Positions 38,632 to 46,193 of a stretch of 64,000 nt of DNA are shown here, in pieces (within the stretch, counting starts at the first letter, position 1; each line of letters begins with the position of its first letter). The DNA comes from Pseudomonas sp. GM18 (GTDB taxonomy: Bacteria; Pseudomonadota; Gammaproteobacteria; Pseudomonadales; Pseudomonadaceae). The stretch spans positions 1 to 64,000 of the forward strand of contig NZ_AKJT01000025.1 of NCBI RefSeq assembly GCF_000282195.1, read 5' to 3'. A model generated the notes under the pieces. It did no database searches. It saw only the letters and a list, made by a program, of their open reading frames with translations, and was not told the DNA's origin. The translations under genes were made by a program, and so were the position numbers.

Positions 38632-38940
38632 ATGGCCAAGAGCAACGCGGACATCCAGAAGGACAAACGTGCCAAGGAGCGTGCTCTGCTGGAGCGGATC
38701 GGTGCCGAGAAACGCACCCTGATTGTTTCGAAGGCGTTGGCTGATGCCCTTCAGGTATTGGGCGAGCGCCACGACTTCGAGGAATGGCAGGAAATTGCAT
38801 CGACGTTCCTGATCAACCTCGCCGCAGCCCCGTCCGAAGAATCCGCCCGCTTCGCCATCATGTCGCGACCTGAAATCATCGTGAAGGAAAAGTGGTTGCG
38901 ACAGCTTGAAGAGTTCGCCAAGACCGGCGTCGAAGCATAA
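38632..38940 (+). CDS. Hypothetical helical early phage protein
   Basis: This 102-residue, charged, helical protein begins MAKSNADIQKDKRAKERALL. GAGG precedes ATG 38632. It lies between two DGR target genes. Function unknown. Confidence 0.6.
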   Translation: MAKSNADIQKDKRAKERALLERIGAEKRTLIVSKALADALQVLGERHDFEEWQEIASTFLINLAAAPSEESARFAIMSRPEIIVKEKWLRQLEEFAKTGVEA

Positions 38941-38954
38941 TCAACGAGGTTCAC

Positions 38955-39548
38955 ATGAAAGCCAACACGATCTCAATCGAGACTGACGACTTCAAAATCA
39001 AGGGCACCGCTGAACGCATGACTCAGCTTCTGATGGCGGGACTACTCGCCCAGGCATTGCCACCGGCGGCCAACGTACAGCCGATTGCGCCCTACTCCAT
39101 CCCAGCCATCGGCGATTACTGGCCGGGCCAAGGCGGTATCAATGGCGGCTTTGTCCCGGCGCGCGGTGATATCCCGGAGCACTACCTGATCTTCGCCGAC
39201 AGAGACATTGGTGAACACAAGTGGGGCCGCTACGGCGAGGAATCTGTTGCTACCAGCAAGTGGGACGGCAAGGCCAATACCGATGCGCTGATCGCCGCTG
39301 GTGGTCATCCAGCCGCCGAAGCTGCCCGAGCATATATCGCAGACGGTCACGCCGACTTCGATCTGCCAGCGGCTGCTCAACTGCATCAGGCCTGGGTATA
39401 TGACCTGATCGCCAAGGGCGCGTACTGGTCGTCAACGCAGCGCTCCGCCTACGGCGCAGTCCTCATGTACTTCGGTGATGGCCTTCAGTACGGCAGCGGC
39501 AAGAACAGCGAGCTCCGCGTCCGCCCCGTCCGCAGATTCTTTATTTAA
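38955..39548 (+). CDS. DGR target protein 2 (C-type-lectin-like, variable C-terminus)
   Basis: This 197-residue protein has an extra N-terminal 48 residues (MKANTISIETDDFKIKGTAE...) that are helical. A domain paralogous to target 1 follows: GDYWPGQGGINGGFVPARGD, ADGHADFDLPAAAQLHQAW and WSSTQRSAYGAVLMYFG... ELRVRPVRRF. The C-terminus is encoded by variable repeat 2. No signal peptide or membrane segment is present, so the protein should be cytosolic or packaged. A terminator follows at 39581. Confidence 0.85.
   Translation: MKANTISIETDDFKIKGTAERMTQLLMAGLLAQALPPAANVQPIAPYSIPAIGDYWPGQGGINGGFVPARGDIPEHYLIFADRDIGEHKWGRYGEESVATSKWDGKANTDALIAAGGHPAAEAARAYIADGHADFDLPAAAQLHQAWVYDLIAKGAYWSSTQRSAYGAVLMYFGDGLQYGSGKNSELRVRPVRRFFI
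39436..39539 (+). repeat. DGR variable repeat 2 (VR2)
   Basis: It aligns without gaps to the template repeat. Fifteen differences are at template adenines and one, at 39459 (T to G), is not. The GC-rich 3' end is identical to the template. Confidence 0.92.
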
Positions 39549-39580
39549 TCCTTCATTCATCCGTTCTTGATCCGGCACCG

Positions 39581-39600
39581 GGCGCAGCAGCGCCTTTTTT
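39581..39600 (+). terminator. Terminator hairpin after DGR target 2
   Basis: ggcgc-agca-gcgcc followed by six T, about 40 bp past VR2. It might also serve as a structured element near the VR. Confidence 0.75.
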
Positions 39601-39625
39601 GTTGCCTTCGAAAAGAGGAAATACC

Positions 39626-40237
39626 ATGTCCGCAGCACAGCAAGCAGTAGCCATCCCGGAAATTGGCCAGCCATTCGGCGGTGGTTTCTTCTCCGGTATC
39701 ACCCGCGACCCTGACACCGGCAAGCGCTACCTGAACATCACCGCCGGCGCGGCTCACGAACTGGTAGGCGCTTGGGGCGAGTACGGGATGAAGATCGAAG
39801 GCGCCGACAGCTTCACCAATGGTCGCGCCAACACCGAGGCCATGGCCGCCGCTGGTAGTGAACTGGCTCAGCAGGCCCTGGCACTGCGTATTGGTGGCCA
39901 CGATGATTGGGCGATCCCGGCGCGCGATCAGCAAGAGCTGCAGTATCGTCACTTAAAGCCGACTACCGAAACGAACTGGCAATACGGACGCAGCGGCGAC
40001 AACCCGAACAGCGAGCCTGTCGGCTTGCTGCACACCGAAGAGTCACCGGCTCAGACCACGTTGGCCGCCTTCCAGGCTGGCGGCGCAGAAGCCTTCAAGC
40101 CAACCTGGTACTGGTCGTCAACGCAGCGCTCCGCCGACCTCGCATTCACCATGAGCTTCGCTGATGGCTATCAGTACGGCGGCGACAAGTACTACGAGCT
40201 CCGCGTCCGCCCCGTCCGCAGCCAATTGATTGATTAA
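39626..40237 (+). CDS. DGR target protein 3 (C-type-lectin-like, divergent)
   Basis: This 203-residue protein differs from targets 1 and 2 in its N-terminal 150 residues (IGQPFGGGFFSGITRDPDTG, GGHDDWAIPARDQQELQY). It ends WYWSSTQRSADLAFTMSFAD... ELRVRPVRSQLID through variable repeat 3. WAIPAR and WSSTQ are typical of DUF1566/Lcl domains. AGAGGA precedes ATG 39626. There is no signal peptide. It lies directly upstream of the Avd-like gene. Confidence 0.85.
   Translation: MSAAQQAVAIPEIGQPFGGGFFSGITRDPDTGKRYLNITAGAAHELVGAWGEYGMKIEGADSFTNGRANTEAMAAAGSELAQQALALRIGGHDDWAIPARDQQELQYRHLKPTTETNWQYGRSGDNPNSEPVGLLHTEESPAQTTLAAFQAGGAEAFKPTWYWSSTQRSADLAFTMSFADGYQYGGDKYYELRVRPVRSQLID
40122..40221 (+). repeat. 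DGR variable repeat 3 (VR3)
   Basis: This 100-bp copy differs from the template at 14 sites, all template adenines. Identity stops at the final CGCAG, 4 bp earlier than in VR1 and VR2. Confidence 0.92.
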
Positions 40238-40290
40238 TTTGCTTATTTAATCCGGTCGCTTGCGGCCGGTTGCTCTTGGAGAGCGAGCCA

Positions 40291-40647
40291 ATGGCGATGC
40301 ACACGGACTTGCAGATCTACAAGGTGTCACTGGGCCTGCTCCAGATGGCGACGAACCTCACCCGCAACATTCCCCGTGATCTTAAGCAGTCGCTCGGGAA
40401 GCGCGTCATCGATGAGTGCATCGACGTGCTGATGTTGATTGCCCGGGCTAACTCGACCCGGGACAAGCACCCACACCTGACCCTGCTGGTAGAGAAGGTC
40501 CAGGTGATTGAGTTCCTGATGAGGATTTTCAAAGACAGTCGCTTCATCAGTGTTCCGCAGCATGCCAATGCAATAGAGGTCACCACCTCGATTGGCAAGC
40601 AGGCCAACGCCTGGAAACGCTCCACCCCAACCGCGCCCGCCATCTGA
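40291..40647 (+). CDS. avd: Avd-like accessory variability determinant
   Basis: This 118-residue protein is nearly all helical: DLQIYKVSLGLLQMATNLTR, SLGKRVIDECIDVLMLIARA, LTLLVEKVQVIEFLMRIFKD and ITSIGKQ-type final helix. Small basic four-helix-bundle proteins of the Avd/S23 type bind the DGR reverse transcriptase and template RNA and are needed for mutagenic cDNA synthesis. ATG 40291 has GGAGAG upstream; an in-frame ATG at 40270 lacks a site. Position between target and template is the standard DGR order. Confidence 0.85.
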   Translation: MAMHTDLQIYKVSLGLLQMATNLTRNIPRDLKQSLGKRVIDECIDVLMLIARANSTRDKHPHLTLLVEKVQVIEFLMRIFKDSRFISVPQHANAIEVTTSIGKQANAWKRSTPTAPAI

Positions 40648-40818
40648 GAGTTACGGCTTTCAGGTCTGTGCGAATTGAATCTGGTCGTGCCGCTGACCTC
40701 TTGGTCACCGCCATGCGCATCAGAGATACCGACGGTCTAAAGCGTCCGTACAGGTCTCGCGCAGTTTCCTTGCTGATCGGCACCGCCTTCGGCTTGGCGA
40801 CGTAGATAGCACGATAGG
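40648..40818 (+). other. Spacer between avd and template, probably template RNA 5' part
   Basis: No credible gene. In DGRs the RNA from this interval through the template folds and primes cDNA synthesis, so it is likely transcribed as the template RNA leader. Confidence 0.5.
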
Positions 40819-40923
40819 TCGCAGCGCTCCGCCAACAACGCATTCAACATGAACTTCGATGATGGCAATCAGAACAACAACGACAAGAACAACGAGCTCC
40901 GCGTCCGCCCCGTCCGCAGATTC
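40819..40923 (+). repeat. DGR template repeat (TR)
   Basis: This 105-bp template contains nine AAC and one AAT codon in the frame of the targets. It ends in the GC-rich tract shared with all VRs. AAY codons give wide amino-acid choice without stop codons when A is randomised. It lies 5' of and overlaps the start of the reverse transcriptase frame. Confidence 0.93.
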
Positions 40924-42019
40924 GAATGTTGGTCCATACCCGTTCAGCGAGCTTGTCCAAGCCTATTACGACTGCCGCCGCACGAAGCGCAACAGCGCCA
41001 GTGCATTGGCTTTCGAAATGGATCTGGAACGCAACCTGATCGGTCTACACGACGACCTGATCGCCGGCACCTACCGGCCAGGCCGCTCGATATGCTTCGT
41101 GGTCACCAGGCCGAAAGCCCGCGAGGTTTGGGCTGCAGCCTTCCGGGATCGCGTCGTCCACCACCTGCTGTACAACCGTGTGGCACCGCGCTTCTACGCC
41201 AGCTTCATAGCGGACAGCTGCGCATGCATTCCTGGGCGCGGCACGTTGTACGCCGCGAAACGCCTTGAATCGAAGATCCGGAGCGCCAGCCAGAACTGGT
41301 CGAAGCCGATCTTTTATCTCAAGTGCGACTTGGCCAACTTCTTCGTCGCGATCGACAAAGAGGTTCTGCGCAAGCAGCTGGCCGCCAAGATCACCGAACC
41401 CTGGTGGCTGGCACTCGCCAAACAGATCCTGATGCACGACCCTCGCGAAGACTACGAGGTGCGCAGCCCAGCCCATCTGTTCAACCGGGTACCGCAGCAC
41501 AAGCGCCTCACCGCGCAACCGGCCCGGCTTGGGCTGCCTATTGGCAACCTGTCGTCGCAGTTCTTCGCGAACGTATACCTCGATGCGCTGGATCAGTTCG
41601 CCAAGCACCGACTGGGCGCCAAGCATTACGTCCGCTACGTCGATGACTTCGTGTTCCTGCATGAGTCACCGCAACAGCTCAATGCCTGGCTGGCAGAGGT
41701 AGAAGCGTTCCTGCCCAGCCTCGGCGCCAAGTTGAACCCCAGCAAGACCATCCTCCAGCCAGTAGATCGAGGTGTCGACTTCGTTGGCCACGTCATCAAG
41801 CCGTGGCGGAGATCGACCCGCAAGCGATCACTGGCACAGGCACTGAAGCGAACAGCTGCGGCGCCCGCCGAGGATCTGCGCGAAATCGCCAACAGTTACT
41901 TCGGCCTGCTCAGTCAGGCCAGCCACAGCGGGAAAGATCGGGAGAAGCTGGCCAACGTCGTCCTGAAACGTGGCCATGCTGTCAACAGCGCGCTGACCAA
42001 AACCTATCCAAAGAAATAG
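40859..42019 (+). CDS. DGR-type reverse transcriptase
   Basis: This 386-residue protein has AYYDCRRTKRNSASALAFE and LHDDLIAGTYRPG (N-terminal DGR-RT blocks), KPIFYLKCDLANFFVAID (motif with first catalytic Asp), LPIGNLSSQFFANVYLD (DGR-typical IGxxxSQ), HYVRYVDDFVFLH (YVDD active site) and LNPSKTILQPVDRGVDFVGHVI. All palm residues are present. The only in-frame ATGs upstream of the conserved part are 40859 and 40862, both inside the template, with no clear ribosome site. It copies template RNA with adenine-specific errors. Confidence 0.93.
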   Translation: MMAIRTTTTRTTSSASAPSADSNVGPYPFSELVQAYYDCRRTKRNSASALAFEMDLERNLIGLHDDLIAGTYRPGRSICFVVTRPKAREVWAAAFRDRVVHHLLYNRVAPRFYASFIADSCACIPGRGTLYAAKRLESKIRSASQNWSKPIFYLKCDLANFFVAIDKEVLRKQLAAKITEPWWLALAKQILMHDPREDYEVRSPAHLFNRVPQHKRLTAQPARLGLPIGNLSSQFFANVYLDALDQFAKHRLGAKHYVRYVDDFVFLHESPQQLNAWLAEVEAFLPSLGAKLNPSKTILQPVDRGVDFVGHVIKPWRRSTRKRSLAQALKRTAAAPAEDLREIANSYFGLLSQASHSGKDREKLANVVLKRGHAVNSALTKTYPKK

Positions 42020-42075
42020 CCCAACCCGCTGTCGCATCCGGTAACCGGAGGGCGGCGCCTGACTGGAGTAACACC

Positions 42076-42504
42076 ATGAGCCACAACTGCGCATACGTCC
42101 GGCAGCACTATCAGGTGCCCGCCGAGGTCGGGCGCCGCGTCATTGCCTACGGGAAGCCCGGCATTATCCTGGCTGATCGAGGCCACTATATCGGCGTGGT
42201 GCTGGATGAAGATCCGAAAAAGCGGATCAGCAACTACCACCCTACCCACGAAATGCAGTACGGCGATATGGCAGAAACGCTTCCGCTCAAAGAGTGGTTA
42301 GTCCTGCCTTTCAACCATGATTGGGATGACCTCAACTGGAATCGTGAGGCTCGAGAAGACTTAGTCAGGGTATGGGCGGCTACTCGAGGTCAGGCCAAAT
42401 ACAAGGCCTATGAGCGACTTCAAGATTACTGCCACAGCATCAAAGCGATGCTTCGCTTCAAAGTCCGGCGCGCCTGGCCCGCCCTCACCTATTACGCGGA
42501 ATGA
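42076..42504 (+). CDS. Hypothetical early phage protein
   Basis: This 142-residue protein starts MSHNCAYVRQHYQVPAEVGR, with RVIAYGKPGIILADRGHYIGVVLDEDPKKR and PLKEWLVLPFNHDWDD. It has an SH3-like beta-rich beginning by composition. CTGGAG precedes ATG 42076, and a small palindrome lies at 42037-42049. Function unknown. Confidence 0.7.
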   Translation: MSHNCAYVRQHYQVPAEVGRRVIAYGKPGIILADRGHYIGVVLDEDPKKRISNYHPTHEMQYGDMAETLPLKEWLVLPFNHDWDDLNWNREAREDLVRVWAATRGQAKYKAYERLQDYCHSIKAMLRFKVRRAWPALTYYAE

Positions 42505-42674
42505 TCTGTAAATAGGTCAACCGCCTGCCTGTAGGTGGCAAGCTCAATTATCTGCCGCAAGCAAATAACGACCTCAAGCTTCTGCTTGTCGTCGGGAATT
42601 CCTAATCGCTTCAGCATCGCCCAGGCGTCTTCCTCGATCGCCGCAAGTGCATCGATATCGCTTTGCAATCTCAT
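42492..42674 (-). CDS. Small helical protein on the opposite strand
   Basis: This 60-residue protein, MRLQSDIDALAAIEEDAWAM then IPDDKQKLEVVICLRQIIEL, has balanced helical composition. GGGAG lies seven bases before ATG 42674. It converges on the 42076 gene with a 13-bp overlap. It is against the direction of the early operon, as a moron would be. Confidence 0.55.
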   Translation of the reverse strand: MRLQSDIDALAAIEEDAWAMLKRLGIPDDKQKLEVVICLRQIIELATYRQAVDLFTDHSA

Positions 42675-42753
42675 GCCAGTCTCCCGTCAGGCTGCATCGA
42701 GCATAAACCAATACCCCACTTCAACGAATCACGCCAGCCGGCGAGGATCCACA

Positions 42754-43677
42754 ATGACTTCAGCAATTGATCTGTTCGCCGGGCTCGGCGGATGGAGTAC
42801 CGGCGCGCGTGATGCCGGCGTCGACGTTCTTTGGGCCGCGAATCATTGGCCGGTAGCAGTTGAGTGGCACAGCGCCAATCATCCGGAAGCCATTCACATC
42901 TGCCAAGACTTGCACCAGGCAAACTGGGCGGCGGTGCCACGCACCGATATCGGCATAGCATCTCCATGTTGCCAAGGCCACGCAAAGGCCCGGGGCAAGA
43001 AAAACGGGAACCCTGAACATGATGCATCGAGGTCCACCGCCTGGGCCGTACCGTCCGCTGCAGAGGTACTTCAGCAGGATGCCTGGGTGGTCGAGAACGT
43101 TCCGGAGTTTGTAGACTGGGTGCTCTACCCAAGCTGGATGGATGCCATGCAACGTCTCGGATACCAAGTCGCGCCGCATATCGTGGACTGCGCAGACCTT
43201 GGCGTACCGCAGCACCGAGTGCGCTTGTTCCTGATTTGCACGAAGAGCAAGGCACCGATTCAGCTGCAACTCCAGCAGTGCGAACACGTTCCCGCCAGCA
43301 GCTTCCTCGACTTCGAGTCTGGAAAATGGTCGCCAATCGATAAGCCAGGCCGGGCCCAGGCAACGCTCGACCGAGTACGCAACGGCCGCCAGCGGTTCGG
43401 CGAGCGATTCATCATGCCTTACTACGGAAAAGGCTCTGGCTTGACCGGGCGTGACATCAACCGCCCGATTGGGACCATCACCACGCTCGACCGGTGGGCA
43501 CTCGTCCGCGACAACGAGATGCGGATGCTCTCGGCGAATGAAGCGCTAGCAGCCATGTCCTTCCCAGCCGACACAAAACGCCCGGAGAATCATCGACTGA
43601 CTATGCATATGGCAGGCAACGCTGTCCCACCGCTCGCCGGACAGCGGATCATCGAAGCATTGATGAAAGCTGCCTAG
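42754..43677 (+). CDS. C5-cytosine DNA methyltransferase
   Basis: This 307-residue protein has motif I AIDLFAGLGGWSTGARDAG, motif IV with catalytic Cys in SPCCQGHA, motif VI VENVPEF, motif VIII PQHRVRLFLI, and motif X GNAVPPLAGQ. The target-recognition part is short. No restriction partner is adjacent, so it looks like an orphan phage enzyme protecting phage DNA or marking the host. ATG 42754 has GCGAGGA upstream. Confidence 0.93.
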   Translation: MTSAIDLFAGLGGWSTGARDAGVDVLWAANHWPVAVEWHSANHPEAIHICQDLHQANWAAVPRTDIGIASPCCQGHAKARGKKNGNPEHDASRSTAWAVPSAAEVLQQDAWVVENVPEFVDWVLYPSWMDAMQRLGYQVAPHIVDCADLGVPQHRVRLFLICTKSKAPIQLQLQQCEHVPASSFLDFESGKWSPIDKPGRAQATLDRVRNGRQRFGERFIMPYYGKGSGLTGRDINRPIGTITTLDRWALVRDNEMRMLSANEALAAMSFPADTKRPENHRLTMHMAGNAVPPLAGQRIIEALMKAA

Positions 43678-43997
43678 CCGGCAAAAAACTGGTTTTTCGG
43701 TTTTTCATGGTCGGATCCATCCAAACTCCAGAGCTCTTCCTCTGTTCCAAGAACGTGCTTTATACGCGGATGGTGGTGGCAAAGCGTCGCCACTCTTTCC
43801 GGTGTCAGATTTACAGCCTTGGCAATTGCCCGCGTCGACCGTTTTTCGTATTTGTCGGTTCTCTCAAACTCAATGCTTAACCAGCTATAAATCCTCTTTG
43901 AGTCCCTGACGTTATCCCATTTGTGTTTACCCATCTGAACTGCAATCACCAGACCTCCACCTATTGCTCCGGCGACCACTTCGCTCCAGTCAGACAT
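43674..43997 (-). CDS. Putative membrane-anchored HTH-like protein (moron)
   Basis: This 107-residue protein has an N-terminal hydrophobic segment (VVAGAIGGGLVIAVQM) and a polar C-terminal part with TRAIAKAVNLTPERVATLCHHHPRI, which looks like a winged or plain HTH. AGAGGTGA precedes ATG 43997. It is on the minus strand, convergent with the methyltransferase (4-bp overlap), and may be expressed in the lysogen. Function unknown. Confidence 0.65.
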   Translation of the reverse strand: MSDWSEVVAGAIGGGLVIAVQMGKHKWDNVRDSKRIYSWLSIEFERTDKYEKRSTRAIAKAVNLTPERVATLCHHHPRIKHVLGTEEELWSLDGSDHEKPKNQFFAG

Positions 43998-44086
43998 TCT
44001 CGTCACCTCTATTGGCTGATCGCTGAACTGTAGCTGATCCCTCACCACCCTCCACCGCCCGGGCATGTCCCGGCATAGGACGCCCC

Positions 44087-44692
44087 ATGCCCACAGAAAA
44101 CAAACCGGCCGAGCCGCTGCAGGTTGAGCGCTCCACAATCACGAAGCTGGGGATCACCGGCGCGCCGAGCCTCGATCCGATCAACGTGTTCCTCGAAGAC
44201 CTGGCACCGCGCAAAGGCAAGATCACGGTCAGCTGCTACGACAAGAGCTGGCACGCCTACTGGGGCGGGATGTGGGACGGTCTCACCATCGGACAGTTTT
44301 TCTGCCGCCTCGATGAGCACTACATCATCAGCTATTTCTCACCAAGCCTCAGTTCCATGAGGTTCTCCAATGATGCGCTGATGACCCTGGCGAAGAAGTC
44401 AGTCATTGACCGGCGCCGGATGCGAAAAGGGTATTGGGAGTTTGGTGACAGCCTGGATCAGGAAGATGCCCGCGACCTCTTTGACCAGATCGACGACCTT
44501 CGCGGTGTCGAGTCGATTTCGGTTGGACACCAACAGGGCGCGCTTTTGACTGACTTGTTCGGGCCTGAGTGGTGGCACTTGGTGGATGAGAAAGCCGTCG
44601 AGCCGAATCCCGATTGGCATTACCTGTGCCGCATCATTGCAGCGGTTCAGCAGGCGCTGGGCCAAGAACAACCGCAGCAGGAGGCAGCATGA
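44087..44692 (+). CDS. Hypothetical early phage protein
   Basis: This 201-residue protein has KITVSCYDKSWHAYWGGMWD and FFCRLDEHYIISYFSPSL, a pattern seen in phage proteins of unknown role near recombination genes. AGGA lies upstream of ATG 44087. The next gene overlaps its stop by 4 bp. Confidence 0.7.
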   Translation: MPTENKPAEPLQVERSTITKLGITGAPSLDPINVFLEDLAPRKGKITVSCYDKSWHAYWGGMWDGLTIGQFFCRLDEHYIISYFSPSLSSMRFSNDALMTLAKKSVIDRRRMRKGYWEFGDSLDQEDARDLFDQIDDLRGVESISVGHQQGALLTDLFGPEWWHLVDEKAVEPNPDWHYLCRIIAAVQQALGQEQPQQEAA

Positions 44693-45273
44693 TCAATTTC
44701 TTCTGGCGCCTGGTCGCCAAACTCCTGGCTCGCCCGGCCATCGCCGACTGGCTCATCGCCCGCGCCAAAGTCACCCCGTACCAGCACATCATGTCCGCCG
44801 ACGGCACCGAGATGTACATGGGCCGTTGGTGGCTGTTCAACCCTTACAGCCGGGAGACGCACAAGCCGGCGTTCTTGTGGTGCCCATGGTCGTTCCGGAT
44901 CCACCACATCCTGCGGCCCGACGAAGACCGAGATCTGCATGATCACCCGTGGAACGCCCGGACCATCATCCTGCGCGGCTGGTACACGGAACAACGCCTG
45001 CTTGAGGCCGACGATCCGGCACTTCACCAGCTCCTGATGAAGGCAGCCGAGTTGCGGCAGTCGTTCGACGCGGCATTTCAGGCCACCGAGCACATCGACC
45101 GGCGCCCGGGCGACACCGCCCGCCTCAACCACGGCGAATACCACCGCATCGACCAGGTATCCCCCGGCGGCGTCTTCACTCTCTTCATCACCAGCAAGTG
45201 GCGCTGTGACTGGGGATTCCTCGTAAACGGCGTGAAGGTGCCTTGGCGCACCTACACCGGTACCGACAACTGA
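44689..45273 (+). CDS. Cupin-like hypothetical phage protein
   Basis: This 194-residue protein has RIHHILRPDEDRDLHDHPWNARTIILRGWYTE with the metal-site-like HDHPW, then RPGDTARLNHGEYHRIDQV and FTLFITSKWRCDWGF. These fit a small cupin barrel. GGAGG precedes ATG 44689. It is translationally coupled to the gene before it. Substrate unknown. Confidence 0.65.
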   Translation: MINFFWRLVAKLLARPAIADWLIARAKVTPYQHIMSADGTEMYMGRWWLFNPYSRETHKPAFLWCPWSFRIHHILRPDEDRDLHDHPWNARTIILRGWYTEQRLLEADDPALHQLLMKAAELRQSFDAAFQATEHIDRRPGDTARLNHGEYHRIDQVSPGGVFTLFITSKWRCDWGFLVNGVKVPWRTYTGTDN

Positions 45274-45287
45274 TTGGAGATTGCTGC

Positions 45288-46142
45288 ATGAGTGGTCAAT
45301 GGAAACTGGTACCGGTCGAGCCGACCGAAACCATGGTGATCAACGGGTTTGAATCGGAACCAGACGAGTGCTTCACCGACGATGAAGTCTGGGAGCAGTA
45401 CCAAGAGATGAGCGGCTGCCAGCAAGCGGCGTTCCGCGCGAAACTGTGCTGGGCTGCAATGCTCGGTTCTGCCCCATCTGCGCCCACCGATGGACAGATT
45501 GAAGTAGTCGCCGTGATCAATGAGGAAGGCGAGATATTCAAGGAAACGGTTGTCGAGCATCGGCCTGGCATTGACCTGCTGCCTGTTGGTACCGAGCTGG
45601 TAGACATTGCTCATGTCATCCGACTCACCGCCGAGCGTGACGCCCTGCAGCAGCGCCTGAACGCAGCGGATCAGCTGATCTCCGAGCAGAGAGTCGCGCT
45701 GACGCGAATTCACGACCGTGCCCACGCCTTCGCTGAAGATGAATGCAGTATGCAGGTCGCCTCAGTCGAGGTGATCAGGGATGTCGCAGCCAGAGCACTC
45801 GGCATGGACAGCAAGCCGCCAACCTACAGGCCCGGTCTCTACGCCGTGCGCCACATCGACAACTGGGATGGCGAGCGCGATGTCGCGCTGACGTTCGCCA
45901 TGCTGGACGCCGATGGCAAATGGACTGAAAAAGAAACCGGTGAGCCCCTGCTGACGTACAACGGTGACAAGGTTCTCAGAGCGTGGCCGCTAGACTGCTC
46001 CGACGCGCCTGACACCCAGATTATCGGCGTGCCGCGCAACTGGCTGGAAGACTGGGCGCTCGAACTTGTCGAGGCCGCTCAGGACGGCGGCCAGATGTCG
46101 AACCAAGTCGAACACCTCCTCGAAATTCACGCCAAGCCTTAA
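45288..46142 (+). CDS. Hypothetical early phage protein with coiled segment
   Basis: This 284-residue protein starts WKLVPVEPTETMVINGFE, as do many phage proteins of unknown role. It has LTAERDALQQRLNAADQLISEQRVAL, a coiled coil near residue 120, then a separate C-terminal part. TTGGAGA precedes ATG 45288. It may be a mosaic of two small modules. Confidence 0.7.
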   Translation: MSGQWKLVPVEPTETMVINGFESEPDECFTDDEVWEQYQEMSGCQQAAFRAKLCWAAMLGSAPSAPTDGQIEVVAVINEEGEIFKETVVEHRPGIDLLPVGTELVDIAHVIRLTAERDALQQRLNAADQLISEQRVALTRIHDRAHAFAEDECSMQVASVEVIRDVAARALGMDSKPPTYRPGLYAVRHIDNWDGERDVALTFAMLDADGKWTEKETGEPLLTYNGDKVLRAWPLDCSDAPDTQIIGVPRNWLEDWALELVEAAQDGGQMSNQVEHLLEIHAKP

Positions 46143-46193
46143 CTCCCTCCCCCTTCAAAGTCAGCCGCTATAGCGGCAAGGACGAGTGTGCCC

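Noticed and set aside
38547..38744. 65-residue ORF starting GTG with a GTGA overlap
   Set aside because: Its second half overlaps the 38632 gene in another frame with shadow-like composition. The coupling is suggestive but not enough.
40580..40843. 87-residue minus-strand ORF across the avd end and template
   Set aside because: It overlaps avd and the template on the other strand, has no good ribosome site and no family pattern.
40849..41268. 139-residue plus-strand ORF covering the template repeat (starts MNFDDGNQNNNDKNNE)
   Set aside because: It is the template read in the target frame, then runs antiphase through the RT gene. It has no ribosome site; the template is expected to act as RNA.
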